DNA of 64,000 nt from Kappaphycus alvarezii (GCA_002205965.3 NADL03000023.1:434001-498000), one strand, 5' to 3'; shown: positions 32,993-47,559, counted from the first letter of the stretch. The notes: generated by a model from the sequence alone, not told the origin. A program made the numbers and translations.

Positions 32993-34460
32993 GAGATCTG
33001 GGAACAGTCCGCATTATCGAACAAATCTCTAACTCGCGCTAAATGGATGTCTAGATTGAAACCTAGAGACTGAAGTAATGGGAGTAGGAGTAATACGTCA
33101 TCCATGTCTTCATCCATAACCAAGAACTCCACATTTTGATCCTCAGTGGGCCCTTGGGGGTGTCGATAGCTGTAGCAATTCTAGCCTTATGGTGAGCTTT
33201 GACCGTATATGTTGAATCGTTTTTCCTACTGCCATCCTGAGCCCCTATGGCTCTGAGAGTGGTAGTACGGGACAAAGATATTTTCATCCGCTAGTAGCTT
33301 TATATGCTTTGCACTTCGCGACACATGATCCGCACCGTAATCACCTGATATGATTACTTGTAAGTTTTCCATTAACCTTCCAGAAAGTCTACCATCAGAT
33401 CGTCCTGGTAGGTCAGTGTGGAGGGCTTTCAACGATTTGGAATTTTTAGCATTCCGAAATTGTTCAAGTAGCCCTTTCTTCGTCGCATCATCCGTTTTTG
33501 TGCAGTCTCTCATGAAATGACGTTCTCCCTGGCACGTCTTTTTGTTTAAGCAAAATGGAGACTCCCTTCTATCCGTTTCATATCCGACATGCTGGTTGAG
33601 AAAGATACTTTCTGCTCTAAGTTGCCGGCGCCCTCAACTCTTCTTTGGAAGGCGCCCTCTGGATGACTAATAGCATGATTCTTATAGTTGGAACTTTCTA
33701 TCTGCTGTTGTTCGCGTTTTTCTCGAAATTTGTCCTCTTCGTCCTTGGCAGATACGAATCTATCACAACTTCCTGCTTCTGATACTACATAAGAGTAGAA
33801 ACCCATCTAATTGTTCATTAAGTCTGCCTTCCTCAATTGCAAGTCTGCTTCCAATTTATTATTTAAAGTGGCGGGCCTCAATAAAGAGAATATATGACTC
33901 ACCGCCAGCTTAGTGTTGTTAGCAGTGAGGTTTTCCAATCCTCTTCGGCGCAGAAAAGCATCATAATCTACAAAAAGAGACGCAATTCTTAGTTCTGGAT
34001 CATCTTCCTTAGTATTGATGCGGACTTACCTCTTTAGTTCCACCTCCAGTAAAGGAGGTGTCAAAGTCTCAGGCTGCTTTCCCGCCTTTTCCTGTAACCA
34101 TGATTCCACAATGTCATCAGTTAGCTGGTCTATTGACTTGACATCCTTGAACACTTGAAGACGAATGAGAGAGGTAAGAAGCTCAGATGCAATTGACGCA
34201 ACCGGAGAGAATGGTGTAAATTGCTACCCTGTCCGGCAGCATCATCCTGACCTGACGAAGGTAATCACCTCTATCCTTCAGAAATGTCTGAATGGCAAGG
34301 CGCCCTAGTTTTCGGAGGACCGCATGGTGGAATTGCAGGAACATGAGCTGTCCCGCCATATTCGATTCCTCCATGATGTATGTGGAGTGATTCCACAACT
34401 TCTGTACAGTGCCGGCTCGGTTGCTGGGTGAATCCGTGTCACGATAGCAAAGTGATCACT
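32993..34460 (-). pseudogene. Gypsy gag and protease region
   Basis: Minus-strand pieces: MGFYSYVVSEAGSCDRFVSA with a charged, Gln/Glu-rich helix (33806-33546), then CLNKKTCQGERHFMRDC (about 33551-33500), a retroviral-type zinc knuckle C-x5-C-x4-H-x4-C. Next come RNAKNSKSLKALHTD (33460-33420) and VIISGDYGADHVSRSAKHI (about 33355-33300), where DYGAD sits at the position of the aspartic protease active site. Frames change several times and stops are present. From 33900 to 34460 only decayed gag-like frames remain. Confidence 0.6.
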
Positions 34461-34465
34461 GTGGC

Positions 34466-34782
34466 TGTAACCGGCTGAAGAATTTTTTCTTACTCCCTCT
34501 TTATTTTCAGGATGAGTCATTCTCATCTTAAGTAGTGAGCGAGCGTTAGTCTGAATGCTATGATTACAAGATACTATCGGAGATTGATAATTGCATTCAG
34601 TAAAGAGAGTAATAATTGGATTCTGTGAAGAGAGTAATAATTGGATTCAGAAGAGAGAGTAATAATTGGATTCAGTGAAGAGAGTAATAATTGGATTCAG
34701 GAGGATAGTAATAATTGGATTCAGTGAAGAGAGTAATACCAGAATCCTTCCACTTAATGTAGACAGATGGCAAGCTGTTAAA
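34466..34782 (-). repeat. Gypsy 5' LTR (317 bp)
   Basis: This matches the left LTR along its length, with scattered differences. It carries about six units of the 25-bp repeat (34598-34732) against three in the other LTR, which explains the length difference. Its outer end is GTTAAA instead of GTTACA. Confidence 0.9.
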
Positions 34783-37700
34783 AATTGAATAAAGATGGTT
34801 GTCTATTTGCAGAAAAATTCGTGCAATAATGAAAGATTTTAAAAAGCTATTAAGTAACTAATTAGAGGTTACCAGGGAGTTTTAATGATATATGATAGAG
34901 ATTAATTACATCCTTAAGAAAAAATTTCAGTAGCTGTTCCAACCATAGAAATAGGTACTTGTAATCGGGTTTTATCTGTTTTCTAATAAGGCAGCACCAC
35001 TTAAATTCGTAGTAGTGTTAAATTTTGTATTTGAAACTGATTTTAGCTTTATACGCAAAAATGGAGTGAAGCATGAGAGAAAGGAATTTACAGACAAAAA
35101 AGCATGAAAGTAGTAATTTTGCAAAATACGGGACATCTGTCAGACCTATTTATTAATTTATCCTCGCGAAAGGAAGTAGCTCTGTAACAAGTGCACACGG
35201 GAGAAGGAAAAGTTAAGCTAAAAAGACTTAAATATCTATATAAAGTCAAATGTAACTTAAAAAATAAATAATGCACAATAAATTAATTGATAGCCCTGAA
35301 GGCTTCGTGAAATGAATATGGATTAAAAAATACCCTCAAGAAATATAATTGCGAAAAAAGAGCAAGCGCTGTGTCCTTCACTTTGCAAAGGTTAATTTTG
35401 GCTCTGAGGCCACATTTCCCAGCGGACAGACATACGTCAGGAGATACTGGAATTTGTTTTAAAAGATGTGTCAGACATCAGATTTACAGATATTTTTACG
35501 TAAGATGAACGCAGGGCATTTATGTAGAGGGAACGAAAATGTAAAGAGGTGAAGACTCTCGAATTATCAAAAAGAAAGTGTTATTCGTTTCTAAAAGGAT
35601 ATAAAAGGAGAAAAGTGCTTGAACGGGAACGAAAAATTCAGATCCATTGCGAAACCTCTAGTAGCTGTCTACTTCTAGTTCTACAAGTTGTCTCTTTATA
35701 AGTACTCGGTTGAAAGTTACACATTTTTCGATGGCCATTAGCGGTCAACCAATTCAGAAAAGCAAACAAATATAAGCTAATGGTTAACAACAGGACCATA
35801 AGAAGATTTGCAAGAGGTCGCTACTATTCCAATTCTTACAGGAAGCAAGACCTCAGAGTGAAGCAAATTAGTCTCCAGTTGGATTGAAAAAACAATAACT
35901 AAAATGAAAAAAATTATTATGAATTATTGACTCTTATTGCGGATCTAGAGATTCATTTATATATGATTTTCTTCAAAGTTTTGAAAAAATAGATTGATTT
36001 ATAGTACATTTTATTTTGAGGCCGAGAAGTGATGCTATGGACCTCTAATTCTCCTTGAAAGTTATCGAATTAAAATTTATTGTCATTAATATTTTTACAA
36101 TGGAGTGTTTAAGTTACGTATTAATTTCAGGATTTTTTAACGCAAGGCTTCATATTTAGATATGCAACTTGATAAATAGAAACTATGGCCAAACTCCATC
36201 CATGAGTCACAAAACGCACTTACAATATTTCCAACTTCAAGTAACGCAAAGTAATACTTCATTAAGAAAGAGGCAGTATATATGATAGAGAACACCAGAA
36301 ATCAAGATGAAAAGCAAGCAGCAGAATCTATAGATATGTCCCAGTTTTTATACAGCAAAAGTACGTAGGGATGAAGTAAAAAATGTAATACAAGACTTAA
36401 GCGGCTTTTATTCAATTTCCTGCTTATTATTGCAGATATAGTCTATGTCTCTTTATAGAATCCAAGCAAAGCCCTAATGAACTACTTCAAGTAGCAAAAA
36501 GGATAATAAAGATTTCATTTTGTTGTAGTACCCATTGAAAACACTCGTTTGCATTAATTTGGGCCCTATAAAATTCCGATAATTTCAAATCTCGCATAAT
36601 CACAAGCGAAAGACTTCCCGTGAAGAAAATTTGCGATCATGATCGTCATTTGAAAAAAAATCCGAAAAATCTAAAAAATTAAAATGCAAAAAATAAATTT
36701 TACTTCAAATTGGACATAATTTCCGTATTCCTAGATCTAATTGCACGGCCTGTTTGAATCTTTACATTATTGGGGGTATTTTCATGCCAGTAACAAAAGG
36801 AGAATAAACAAACTTCACTCCAAAAGCTATTTCCAGCACAAATAGGCGTTCAATTTATTCGATACGCCATAGAATACAAACTAAATTTCACCAACGACTG
36901 TAGATGCTGCAATAGCGGCCCGCGACACATCGTATTTGGCACAGTTGCACTTGGCCTTTTTTATTGACAAGATGTCTGGAAAAGCGGAACGAGGATAGTA
37001 GTAGGAACTGCTCTTTGGTCAGCGTGAATCTTTCTCAAGACCTGTCAAACCTAACCATGAGTTATTAATGGAATTATAGCTACTGAACTCTTATCTTCAG
37101 AAAGAGCGACTTATTACGCCTAGTGAAGATATAAATAATAAATAAACAGAAACTGTTTATAACATTGGAAACGAGGCTTGTAAGTAGCCGTCAAGTTGGT
37201 TTCATAGCATAAAAATGTTTCACGGGGCGGAAGTTTGTCGCAATGTTATAGGATTCACAATTTATTCCCGAAACAACCATGTCTTGTACCTTCTACATCC
37301 CGCCTAGCATTATGTACAATAATTATTTACATTTAGTGTCGATGTTGAACTGGCAGCCTGGCTGAAGCCCACACACAACTGGGCATGATAAGAAATAAAG
37401 TCTGGGAAGCTTGCCTCTGGCTCGGGTTGCTCCAATTCGCACCGCATATTCTAGCACTATCCACATTTTTGTCCTCTTGAGACCTTTCCCGCTGTAAAAG
37501 AGCCTCGTGACGGAAAAATTATGATTTTCATATTGAATTATCCGGATGGATCAAACAATTCCATAAGTAAGGCCTCTGATAAAAAAATAGGTCGGAAACG
37601 AGCTACTGCGTTCATATGACCTAACATTTTTCCGGAATTTTATGTACCAACCACCGTTACTGTCCGCATAAGATTTATTACAAACCAGAATTTATTGAAA

Positions 37701-40700
37701 AATAGTGGTGTAAAGGTGTGCACTGAAAGTCTCCGTCTAAACTAGAATGAATATAGAGCAGCTTATATATTAATTTTTGGCTTGCGGGGACCTTATATGT
37801 TTACTTCAAAGTTTTTTATCGCATGTTTTGGATATTTACATGGGATTCAACCAATAGATTTCAATTAAGCAGGAATTAGTTAATGGAATCTATTAAGTTA
37901 ATTTTTTGATAGTGGAACCGCATGTATTTAATTTCAAATTGCGTTATTTGGTTTATTCGGCTACTTTGATTAATTTCAGCCTGTTCACTAATACAATTGA
38001 AGAATAATTTGTCTCAAACTAGCACATAGCACAGTACTTTATGTATGCTTGAAAAAGACCGATTGGCAAAAAATTAGTATTTACCGAATAACCCCAAACT
38101 TAATCTTCATTAAATAATTTTGACGATAGATAACAAGATACAGTACCATTAGTTCTTAGAATGAAAAAATTAAAGCCCATAAAAAGTAATGTGAATGTTT
38201 GATTGAGCGACCATGTTTTTTTCTATATTTACTCTGTAAGACGAATACCGTATACCCTAAAGACTTAACCATGTTTCAAAATGAGGTTATCAGAAGCACA
38301 AATGAAAGAAGCGGATTTCGAAATGAGAGCATGATTGACGAAAAAATCTACAGCAGCAATCGAAACCGAAACCATTGGGGATATTAAAGTCTATATTTCT
38401 CAAGCTGGTGAACTAGTAAGGGATAGTAAAGAGGAACGGGATGTTCAATTAGAGGAGTAACAAAATCTTCTGAAGTCCAGCACATGTCGTTTCGTGGAAA
38501 TTCATGGCTACATATCCAAATATAATTGTTTTTAAAAAGGTATGATACACTTTACAAAAGATATAAACGGAGACAAAACCTATAATAACGTCCAGAGTAA
38601 TAAGAAAGTGTTAAAAAAAGATATAGAAGGAAAATACCCTAATTGTTTTCAAATAGTACGAGTGTAGTATTGAAGGAATATTTGGCAACCGCAAGTGAGT
38701 AAGACTTATATTAAACTCTTTGGAATTAATAAATTGTTATGGGATTTGTTAGAGATTTTTTCTAAGGGAATGAACTTACTCACAGCATGATTTCTTCTAA
38801 AATTGGGAAATTATAATTCTCACAGCACTGTTTACTTTTACGAATCCTTGTTTCTAATAAATAAGTTAGAGCCCATAAATTGCTTTAAACCCCCAAAAAG
38901 ACTTCAGTTACGAAATAAGACTTGTTCAAGACAACACAAAGACAGTTTACAATGAAACTTCTTCACGAGATTATTATTTGCGCATGATATGTATCTTTCT
39001 GTAAAAAGCACTAGATAGATATCTACAATTTCTCAAATACCTGAAAGGATCACTGTTAAAGTAGAATGAAAAGATGGAGTACTTAACCGTCAAAGAAGTA
39101 CATCTTCGAAGATTAAGTCATAACTTAGCGTACAAGTAGTACTATCTCTTGATCTCATGAACCAAAAAGGGAAACATAAAAGGATCTATCCATTTAGTAC
39201 AAATTTGTCGGAGCTTAGTTTGATTCCAGTAAGCATTCAACTATTTCGCTACTATGAACCATATTCAATGATACAGTCTTCATATGTTCTTTCCAGTTTA
39301 GTATCTCCCCTTCATCAAGTATCTACATAAAATCGAGGGCATGGATACGAAATCATCAACCACACCCTCACTCGTCCGACGGGAAAATTTTGTGAAGTCT
39401 TTTAGGGAAAATCAAAGGCTTAGGGATTACGACAACAGAAGACATCTAGAGAGATTATACAACTTGTATAGAAAAGAGATCAAAAATCATTACATTCAAT
39501 TTTCTCAGGAGATGAAAAACTTGGTAATATAACGGCATGGAAATTAAAAGCCGTCCTTAACTCAAACTATTATTTAAAACTACAGATAAACACTGTTTTA
39601 TGTAATTTTTAAACTGAGAAAAATATAGATCATCTATAAGTATTACAAAAGATGCGCGTTCCGAGAATAATGAAATCTTTATACAACACTTTACCGTCCC
39701 TCACTGGCAGAAACAATTGAAATCACACTGGAATCAACCTTACCTCATTCATACCATTTGCCAAACTCCTCACCTCATCCAAAGGAATAAATTCAAAACT
39801 TACCTAACTACGCCTCTGTTCAAGTTGTATTTTACGCATGAATATATCCGGTATTACAATTTCTCTGCTTCTATGAAATTTGGACAAGTATCTCAGGATA
39901 CAATAAATTCGTCTACATGGTTTTGGAACCCTTTTATTGTCTCGTTATTATTTTGAGAATATGGTTAGAAACGGGAAATAGTTAATTACACCATTAGAAA
40001 AAAGTAAGGAATAACTGAACCGCCACGGCTAAATATTTAAAGTATTTATATGCCCCTGTAATGAAAAACAGTACAGATCCATTTTGAACTAATTTTGAGC
40101 AGTATTTAATTGATCCGAATAATTTTCGGAGAATTGTTGAACAAAATAGCTCAATATACAACTTTATTACGTGCATCTTTTACTATTGTAAATAATACGG
40201 TAACTTATTTTCTCTCGGAAAACTCAGGAAAAAAGACAAAAATTTTAAAAATTTTCGGAATCCAAATGCATTACTACATATAAGCCCCTAAATCTCCTCA
40301 ACTGATACAAAAAATAAGACTTTTATCATCTTTTCAAGAACATTTGCAACGTACTCAAGTTTTCAACAACAAAACTTATCTTTCAATGCAATGATGAAAA
40401 ATTAAACTCAACAATGTATTGTGCGTTTTATTTGAAGTTATAGAAAGAAGCTGATAAAACAACAAATTCAGAAAGTTCTACTTTTTTCTTAAGTATAGGG
40501 AGCGAAAACCCAAAAAGATTTTTTAAAAATAGCTCTTAAAAAAGCTGTAAAAGGTTTCTGCGTAAGACGAATAATAAGACCAAAAAAATTCAGAAAAGTA
40601 AGTTTTTCGGTGTTATGTAAAATCTAAATGTTACTCATGTGAAGTCAAGAATTTTTTTCGTGTGCAGATGAAGATTTATATAATACGATTAAGCTATCAA

Positions 40701-43700
40701 GTGAACACAGATATGCGTATTAATTTTTAGATTCAATGATTCGAGAGCTTAAAAGGTCAGAGGGATTTGCTTAAAAGTACTTATTTTGTAATCTGAATAT
40801 TAAATGAAGAATTAGTGTGTTCACAATAGCCTAATAGGTGGCGTCGTCGTAGCTAGATAAATTTTCTCGACCTAATTACACCTGCAGTAAACAAATAAGC
40901 AGCTGACAGTCAGCACCAAAAGTCTGTAGTAAGCCTGATGTAATTTTTTGTGAACGTTAAATAGATGTGTTTCGGACAACTTGGCAGTGCACGGAATGGA
41001 AACATCCAGAGAAGATTCCTAGATTACCTAAATAATTGAGAGTAAAACGTGAAGTCTGTAGTAGGCCAAAGCTGCGGCAGAATTGATCATCTGAAATTTG
41101 TCGCAGTTGTAACTTGGAATAGTACTCCCTTCGTTGATTAACTAAAATTTTCGATTTCTATATTTTTCCCCATTTCCAATCCATTATTATATATACAGTA
41201 CCTTCTCAAATGAATTTCAAAGAAATTTTATTTTAAAGGACGTAAAACTGTTGAATGAATTCCGTTCTGATCCATTTATCTGTTTGGTATCGGCGAAACT
41301 GATCTCAAAGGGCCACTTGCTTTCCAAAGATTCCACGGTAAACTGAAAATTATACGTCAATTCCAATAGCATTTAGTTTCTATTCGTGGAGAAATCCCGA
41401 CATTTGAGCTGTCCCAACTATTAAAATGGTACGTCCTCTTCTATAAACGACAATATTTAAATTATTCCTCTGGTGCTTTTTGTTTATTGTGCCCTCCATT
41501 TTGAATATTGTTTCATCTCGCATTATAAACTGTAAATTTCCAATCCAGTTTGGAGTATAAATAACGGCATTCATTATTTTTGGAATTTACCGCAGGTTTA
41601 TGTTGAACCAGTCATGAAAATTCGACACCCGTACGATTAATTCGAAGCTTAGTCGTCGGAAATGATATTAGAAAGTTTTCACAAGGCCAGAAGAGACACC
41701 AAAATCAGGCACAAAGCTCGGTTCCCGTTATCAATTTATTTCGAGTTTTCGAAGAGATAAAGTGATAACAGCCTGAAAATCTGGCATTATACTAGCTCAG
41801 GGTACAAGCCAATCTAATTGATTGCAAATATTTCCAGTATCAATTTCTCGAATCAAATAATTATTTAACTTCTTTAGCTCTTCGAAAAGTTTCATGCGGT
41901 GCTGTGGCTTCAAGCGAAGAATCGGATTGAACCAAAATTTCTAATAAAATTCAAAAATGGAGCTTCCTTTGTTTTAATAACCACATGGAGCTCTATGAAT
42001 ATTTTTGATAAGAGGTTTACCAGTACTACAGATACCTAACACAACGGATTAGTCTGTTCAATGTCCTAGGCTTCTCTGCAGTACTAACAAAACAGTATAA
42101 TATTCAAGAGTGAAGGTGAAAAGTTAATGGAATCAAGGAGACAATAAATCAATCCATCAATATACAAATAATTTCGAAAGTTTACATAGAAGCTTGACGC
42201 TTATGGAGTACCAAAATATGACTCTTGAAAACCATTAATACATTCCTGCGAACACCATAGGATGACTGGGATCTATTGGATTTCTTGAAAGCAAAACAAA
42301 AGAGACTCTTTCGAAGTGAATGACAGGCAAAAGTGATTTTGAGCGGCTACCTATTTATATTTTGTATCAACAGCTGCACCTGAAAATATTGCCCAAATAG
42401 GTTCTTTCTTGTAAGTTTCGGGAGCATCGCTGGAATGAAGAATAGATGAAGTGTAATAGGAGTCAAAATCAGGTCCAAAATCGCACAAAAAGATCAAAAA
42501 TGGTCCTAGTATCCCGTTTAATCATTTAGATCCGAAATAATCGAGCACACTACTATTTTTAGGCGACTTGACAGGACAGAAATTTTTCCCAAAGCGATTT
42601 TTTCAACGCTAAGCTTTCTCTTACCCGAAGAGTACCAGAAAAAATTCAGATATTCTGCAACATATATCCAAGGGATATCCAAATTCTTGACAGGTATTTA
42701 AAATATTCCCTTAAATATTCATTTATTACCTCAGGCAGATAGTGTAAAAACTTAAATCTCGTCTTTGCGCAATAAAAAGTAAAAAAACTCTTCTGCCCCC
42801 TTTCTATGGATTAAAACGATAATAAACTGAGGATTGATGTTTTCCAATGTCATTAGAGAGCTAAAGTACATTCAGATACAGAAAAACTCTTCTTACACCC
42901 GAAAAGAATTTATCAATTTTTCTCTGGTTCCCTCTGTATTAATCAAGATAGAATTGGACGGTAGATTAAAAAATTAATTAAGAAAGGCGTGAATCTTTTT
43001 ATAAAAAATCACCGTGGCTCTAGTAATTTCGTAATATATCGAAATTAAGTTTTCATTTTTCCGTTTTAAGGACATTTCACTTGCTTATATCGAGGTTATA
43101 GGCATTTTCTGAAGCTCTATCGAATTCTTCTATGGATATTTCCAAACATGAACATATTCTTTTCCTATACTTTGCGGACTGAATTTTGCATGGGAAAAAT
43201 GTAGATCTGAATAATTAAACAGTCTATAAAATATTTTATCGTTTTCCATGGCTTCAAAGGTATTTTATTTATTCATTTACTTTATTGCAGTTTCAAAGAA
43301 GATGGCTCTGAATATCATAAACGGATTGTGTGGTAATCTGTTGAAATCGTATTTTGTGCTGAAAGGCTCAATAAAGTCGTTTTGGGGAAGTGAAAATCAG
43401 CGCTGTTTGAATATTCTCTCAGGAATAAAAAGATTTGGGTATCCTACATTTTCGATGTTTCATTATCAATTGTTCTAAATTTAATTTTTTCGCTTTTATT
43501 ATTATCCCTTATGATCTTATTCAGGATTTACAAGTTTCATCATTAAAAGTTCTTCAATCCTCTAATACATTCTTTTATATTCCTTAGAATCTTTAAAATA
43601 AATGGAAAAGTGTTTAAACAACTAATTTGAACTCATAAGGAGAATGAATGTACTTTTTATCTTTCAATTCTACAAACCATTATTTCTTTCCATAGTACAG

Positions 43701-46700
43701 AACTAATGCAAACGAGACAGAATGAGTAGCGGATCTAACTTTTTTAAGTCAGAGGAGAAAAATTTGTCCATATTTGATCTAGGAACCACCGTATTGTCCA
43801 AATTTCTCGTTTCAAGCGATTTATTTGACAGCCTGGACATCGAATGCCTCGTAGATTTTCAATAAAATTACAAAATCCTCACATTTTTCGTAACCTTTCT
43901 TTTGCCATACGTGTAACGTAATTAAGTCGAACAAAAAACCAAGGCACTCAAAACCAAACGTACTTAACTCAGTATATGTTTAGCGCCTTACAAGGATCAC
44001 TTTTAAAGGTTTTGAAATAAACATCCAATTTGCCTCCTTGGTTTCCCAAGATATTTAAAAAGGGCAAATAAACGCAAATTAATGACTTAACTGCTATAAA
44101 AAGCTTTCTGAAGCCACCCTAAATACTATAAAAGTCCAAGTTGACGAGATATTCGCCGACGAAAAATCCGTAATAGGCATAGATTATTTGTTCATATTAA
44201 AATGGAAAAAATGGACGGTATAATTTCACTGTGAGGTGGTATAATGTAAACTTTTAGTATCATTTGAAGATACAAAAGGAAAAAACTCATTCTCAAGCAT
44301 TAAATAAAATTTATCTAATTATATAAGCATTCTGGAAGCTTTCAGGTCTTCGAAATGATGAAAAAACCTTTCTGTAAAAGTAAACCAATATTAAAGAGTC
44401 TCAACAGATAAAAATATTCAAATGAATGATCTGAAAATTACTTATGTATCGATTTGAAAAGTAGGGAATGATATGAATATCATTATAGATATAATCTAGG
44501 AGAACTATTCATATGTGAAAATTTCGAGATTCGTTATTTAGCTCATTTAAACTTGCTAAGACTACAGTTTGAGAGTATTCGGTATCGATCAAATATTGCG
44601 TAGTACTGAAAAATACTCAGTAATGAAGGAATTGAAAGCCAGAAATGTGTATAAATGAACGATATGGTAGTTTCAGTTGCTCTATTCTGTAGTCGAAAAT
44701 AAGATTCATTACTTATACATTACTGTGTTTTTTAATCGGCAGAAATATTTCAGGGTTTCAAAAGCGTTTGATATCACTTTATTTCTAAAGAGGTACCTTT
44801 TTGTTCTAAAGTCTCTGCATACACCTGAGGCTATCTTTACACATTATTCAAGCATTACAAGAAAAATAAATTCTCGCAAAATGCCAACAAATGCATTCAT
44901 TTTTACATCAACCACCGCATTCTTAAACGATTGCGAGTATTTTGATGAATAGAAATATTTAATAAGGATTTTAGCATAAATTTCAGTTACATTTTTACCA
45001 TCAATTTTATTTAGGAACTAGTGGATTTTCTAAATAGTACTTTAAACGAGTAAGTCTACGAAAAATGAAATCTGTTTCCTTGCTGTGAATTTTCGGGCAC
45101 CATGAGAGATCTCTCAGGCATTCCATTATTATTATTTTAAAAATGCGATACCCATAGAATACAAACCAACAAGGCTTTATGACGTAATAGCTCGTAGATG
45201 ATCATCCAAGACTGATGACAAACGATTTGGAAACCCCCGTATATGCCCCCGAATAGTTATTTTGTCGATAAATGACACTAAGACCTGATATTGCAGCAAC
45301 TCGTATCAAAACTTTAGAATTGAGTTACAGATATAATCTTCTTTATTTTAGCACCTTTCCCCCTGTACATCGAGTTGATCCGCACGTGATGAAAATCGAT
45401 CCTTTAAATTTTGTGTGTATACTTCTAAAGTTCCGATTGTCGACTTGAGGCGAAAAATTCTCTTCTGCAGATTTCTTGATAATGAAAAACGTCATAAATA
45501 AACTTCTCCAATGTTTTATGAATTAAAAACTATTTATGACAGGGATGAATTAAATTCATATATGAAAACGACGCAAGTTGCTGTACGATTTTAATTCGCT
45601 TGAAATCTTTTCATCCACTCACAACATGAGGGAGCCCACATTTAAAGTATAAGTATTGAAATCAATATCAGTGGGAAATAAAGTTATCATGTAAGTGCAA
45701 GTGTTGCGAGGAACACCCAATTTTTGTATTTGAAGGGGAAAAGTTAAAGGATTTCGACTGATGAGGTAGAAAAATTGACAAAGGAAAGCTTTAAGGTGGT
45801 TTGATACTTAAAAGACATGGTAAGAATATAACAAATAGCTATAAATCTTAAATTTATGAAATCGAGATTATTCAAAAATTGAATCTGTCTTAAAGTTAAA
45901 GTTGAAGAATTGAGCAACTACTTTCACTGTCAGTAAAAAAGTAGTTTAACTCCAATATTTAATCACCAAAGGATAAGGAATTGTTTTAAGTGGAAAAACT
46001 AAAATACTTATAATGTATTTAAAACAGATTCAATACAAATTAGAGATAAATATCTACTGAACCCTTCATTTTTTAAATACCTGCTGAAAGAGATTCAAAC
46101 AGATATAAATTTTATTAAAGTTCAATATTCATTCAAAAAGGGACTATTCGGTATAATTCCGTGATATATCGAAAAAATGTGCTTTTAAAATGAAATATAT
46201 TTGCTGTTGAATTTGTTCACTCGTTACACCTTCATAATCTGCAGAGATTCATACTTTTCTCGCAAATTTGTGCTCTACTTTTCATCTAGTTCAAATTGCT
46301 GAAATTTTATCATTAGGAATTTCATTGTACCCTATTGTAAGATAAAAATACTATTAATTTCGCCTTACATCTGTAGATAAACCTATCTGGTATACTGATA
46401 GAAGGACTTTGAAGAAGAAGGGCACACAAATTTTACACTTCTTCTGAGAAATTGGGCGCCATGTCGATATAGCGGAGAATTTCATTTTTATGGAGTTTCA
46501 ATATGTTTTTCTTCTATGCGCGTAAAGCAAACCTGGAAAAAAGTACGTATTATTTTAACCTGAGAAGACTAATTTGTCTAGAATCACAATAACTTTGATT
46601 TTCAGTACGAGAATATGCATTTAAAGCTTTTGACCTCCCTGCAATTGAATTTTATTCGTATGAAAATAAAATAAATAAAAACTTTTATTCAATAGAAAAA

Positions 46701-47000
46701 TAGAAAATAGAAAATAATTGGTCTTGATTTATTTTGAGAAGAAGCAAAAATATATTTGTTGACATTAAAGCGTGAACGGAAAAAGTTGTCATTTGAGATT
46801 CCTTTCAATTAAAATTTAGAAAAAAAGCGCCTCCGGAATAATTGCGAGAGTTCCCTACTATGCAGAAAACGGGTTATTTATTTTGGCGAGAGAGTAATGT
46901 GAAACAGCTTGGGAAATACCAGTACTCGAGCTACTTGAACCTGCCGAGGGTGGTTAAAAGATCTTATTGGTTCAAATGAAAGTGCGGAAGCTATTTTGGC
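34783..47000. other. 12-kb AT-rich desert with no credible gene
   Basis: From the outer edge of the gypsy LTR to about 47.0 kb the sequence is strongly AT-rich. Sampled 60-base lines are mostly 22-30% GC by hand count, against about 50-55% in coding-like parts elsewhere, although a short patch near 37.3-37.5 kb is richer. Open frames are short (at most 91 codons, for example at 44677-44952), low in complexity and without motifs. I saw no LTRs, terminal inverted repeats, tRNA or rRNA features, or long tandem arrays. Candidate explanations are an AT-rich heterochromatic or centromere-like block, very old decayed transposons, or intergenic DNA of a low-GC isochore. The sequence does not choose among them. 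Confidence 0.7.
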
Positions 47001-47559
47001 CAATATAAGAAGTTACTAATGTCAAAAATTGTTAGAAGCATCTCTCGATATAGAGGATCTGGCGTTATATATAATTTTGCACCACCAAACATGGATACTC
47101 CAAAATTTAATTAAAATATATGATATTTTGCTGACTCGATACAAGCAACTGTTACTTTGTTGGCAGTGTTTACCTTGCCGCGTACTACCCCGATGATGGT
47201 AACTGTCCATCTGCTACAGAGAAAGTACCGTCCCTTCCGGGCACGAGCTCACTTCATCCCCACCCAAACTCCACTGATCGCAACCAATGTAACTAAATCA
47301 TGCGTAACAGCCTCAAAATCCCCCAAAAGAGAACACTCACTATTAAGCACGACCGACGGAAGGATTAAAAGAATAATTCAGCTATTCAACTCCCTCCGCT
47401 TGGTGCAAGAATTAGTTTAGGTTCACGTTTCTCCCGCACCAGCCGGTCATATCACGAGCAGTCAAAAAAAAAGACATTTACAATGACATGTCATATAATA
47501 CTCACATTTAAAAAGTCGAACTGACACAGGGAATACTTATGTCCGGCCTTTGAAAGCAG

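Larger units (their letters stand above)
29454..34782 (-). mobile_element. Ty3/gypsy LTR retrotransposon, degenerate but with both LTRs
   Basis: The element is about 5.3 kb, encoded on the minus strand, with LTRs at 29454-29698 and 34466-34782. Internal modules run right to left: gag with a zinc knuckle, protease-like segment, RT, RNase H, integrase zinc region, integrase core, C-terminal segment. RT before integrase is gypsy order. A purine-rich tract (minus strand CGGGAGAAGTGAG, about 29699-29711) abuts the 3' LTR. The sequence next to the 5' LTR (minus strand GCCACAGTGATCACTTTGCT) does not resemble the usual initiator-Met primer site. Flanking 5-mers (GTAGC and AATTG) do not match, so no target duplication survives. 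The LTRs differ at many sites, so the insertion is old. Confidence 0.9.

Noticed and set aside
44677-44952. 91-codon frame in the AT-rich block
   Set aside because: It is Phe/Tyr/Lys/Ile-rich as expected from AT-rich DNA, with no motif and no neighbouring coding signal.
34783-47000. Organelle-derived insertion as the source of the AT-rich block
   Set aside because: I saw no recognisable plastid or mitochondrial protein, tRNA or rRNA motif in it.
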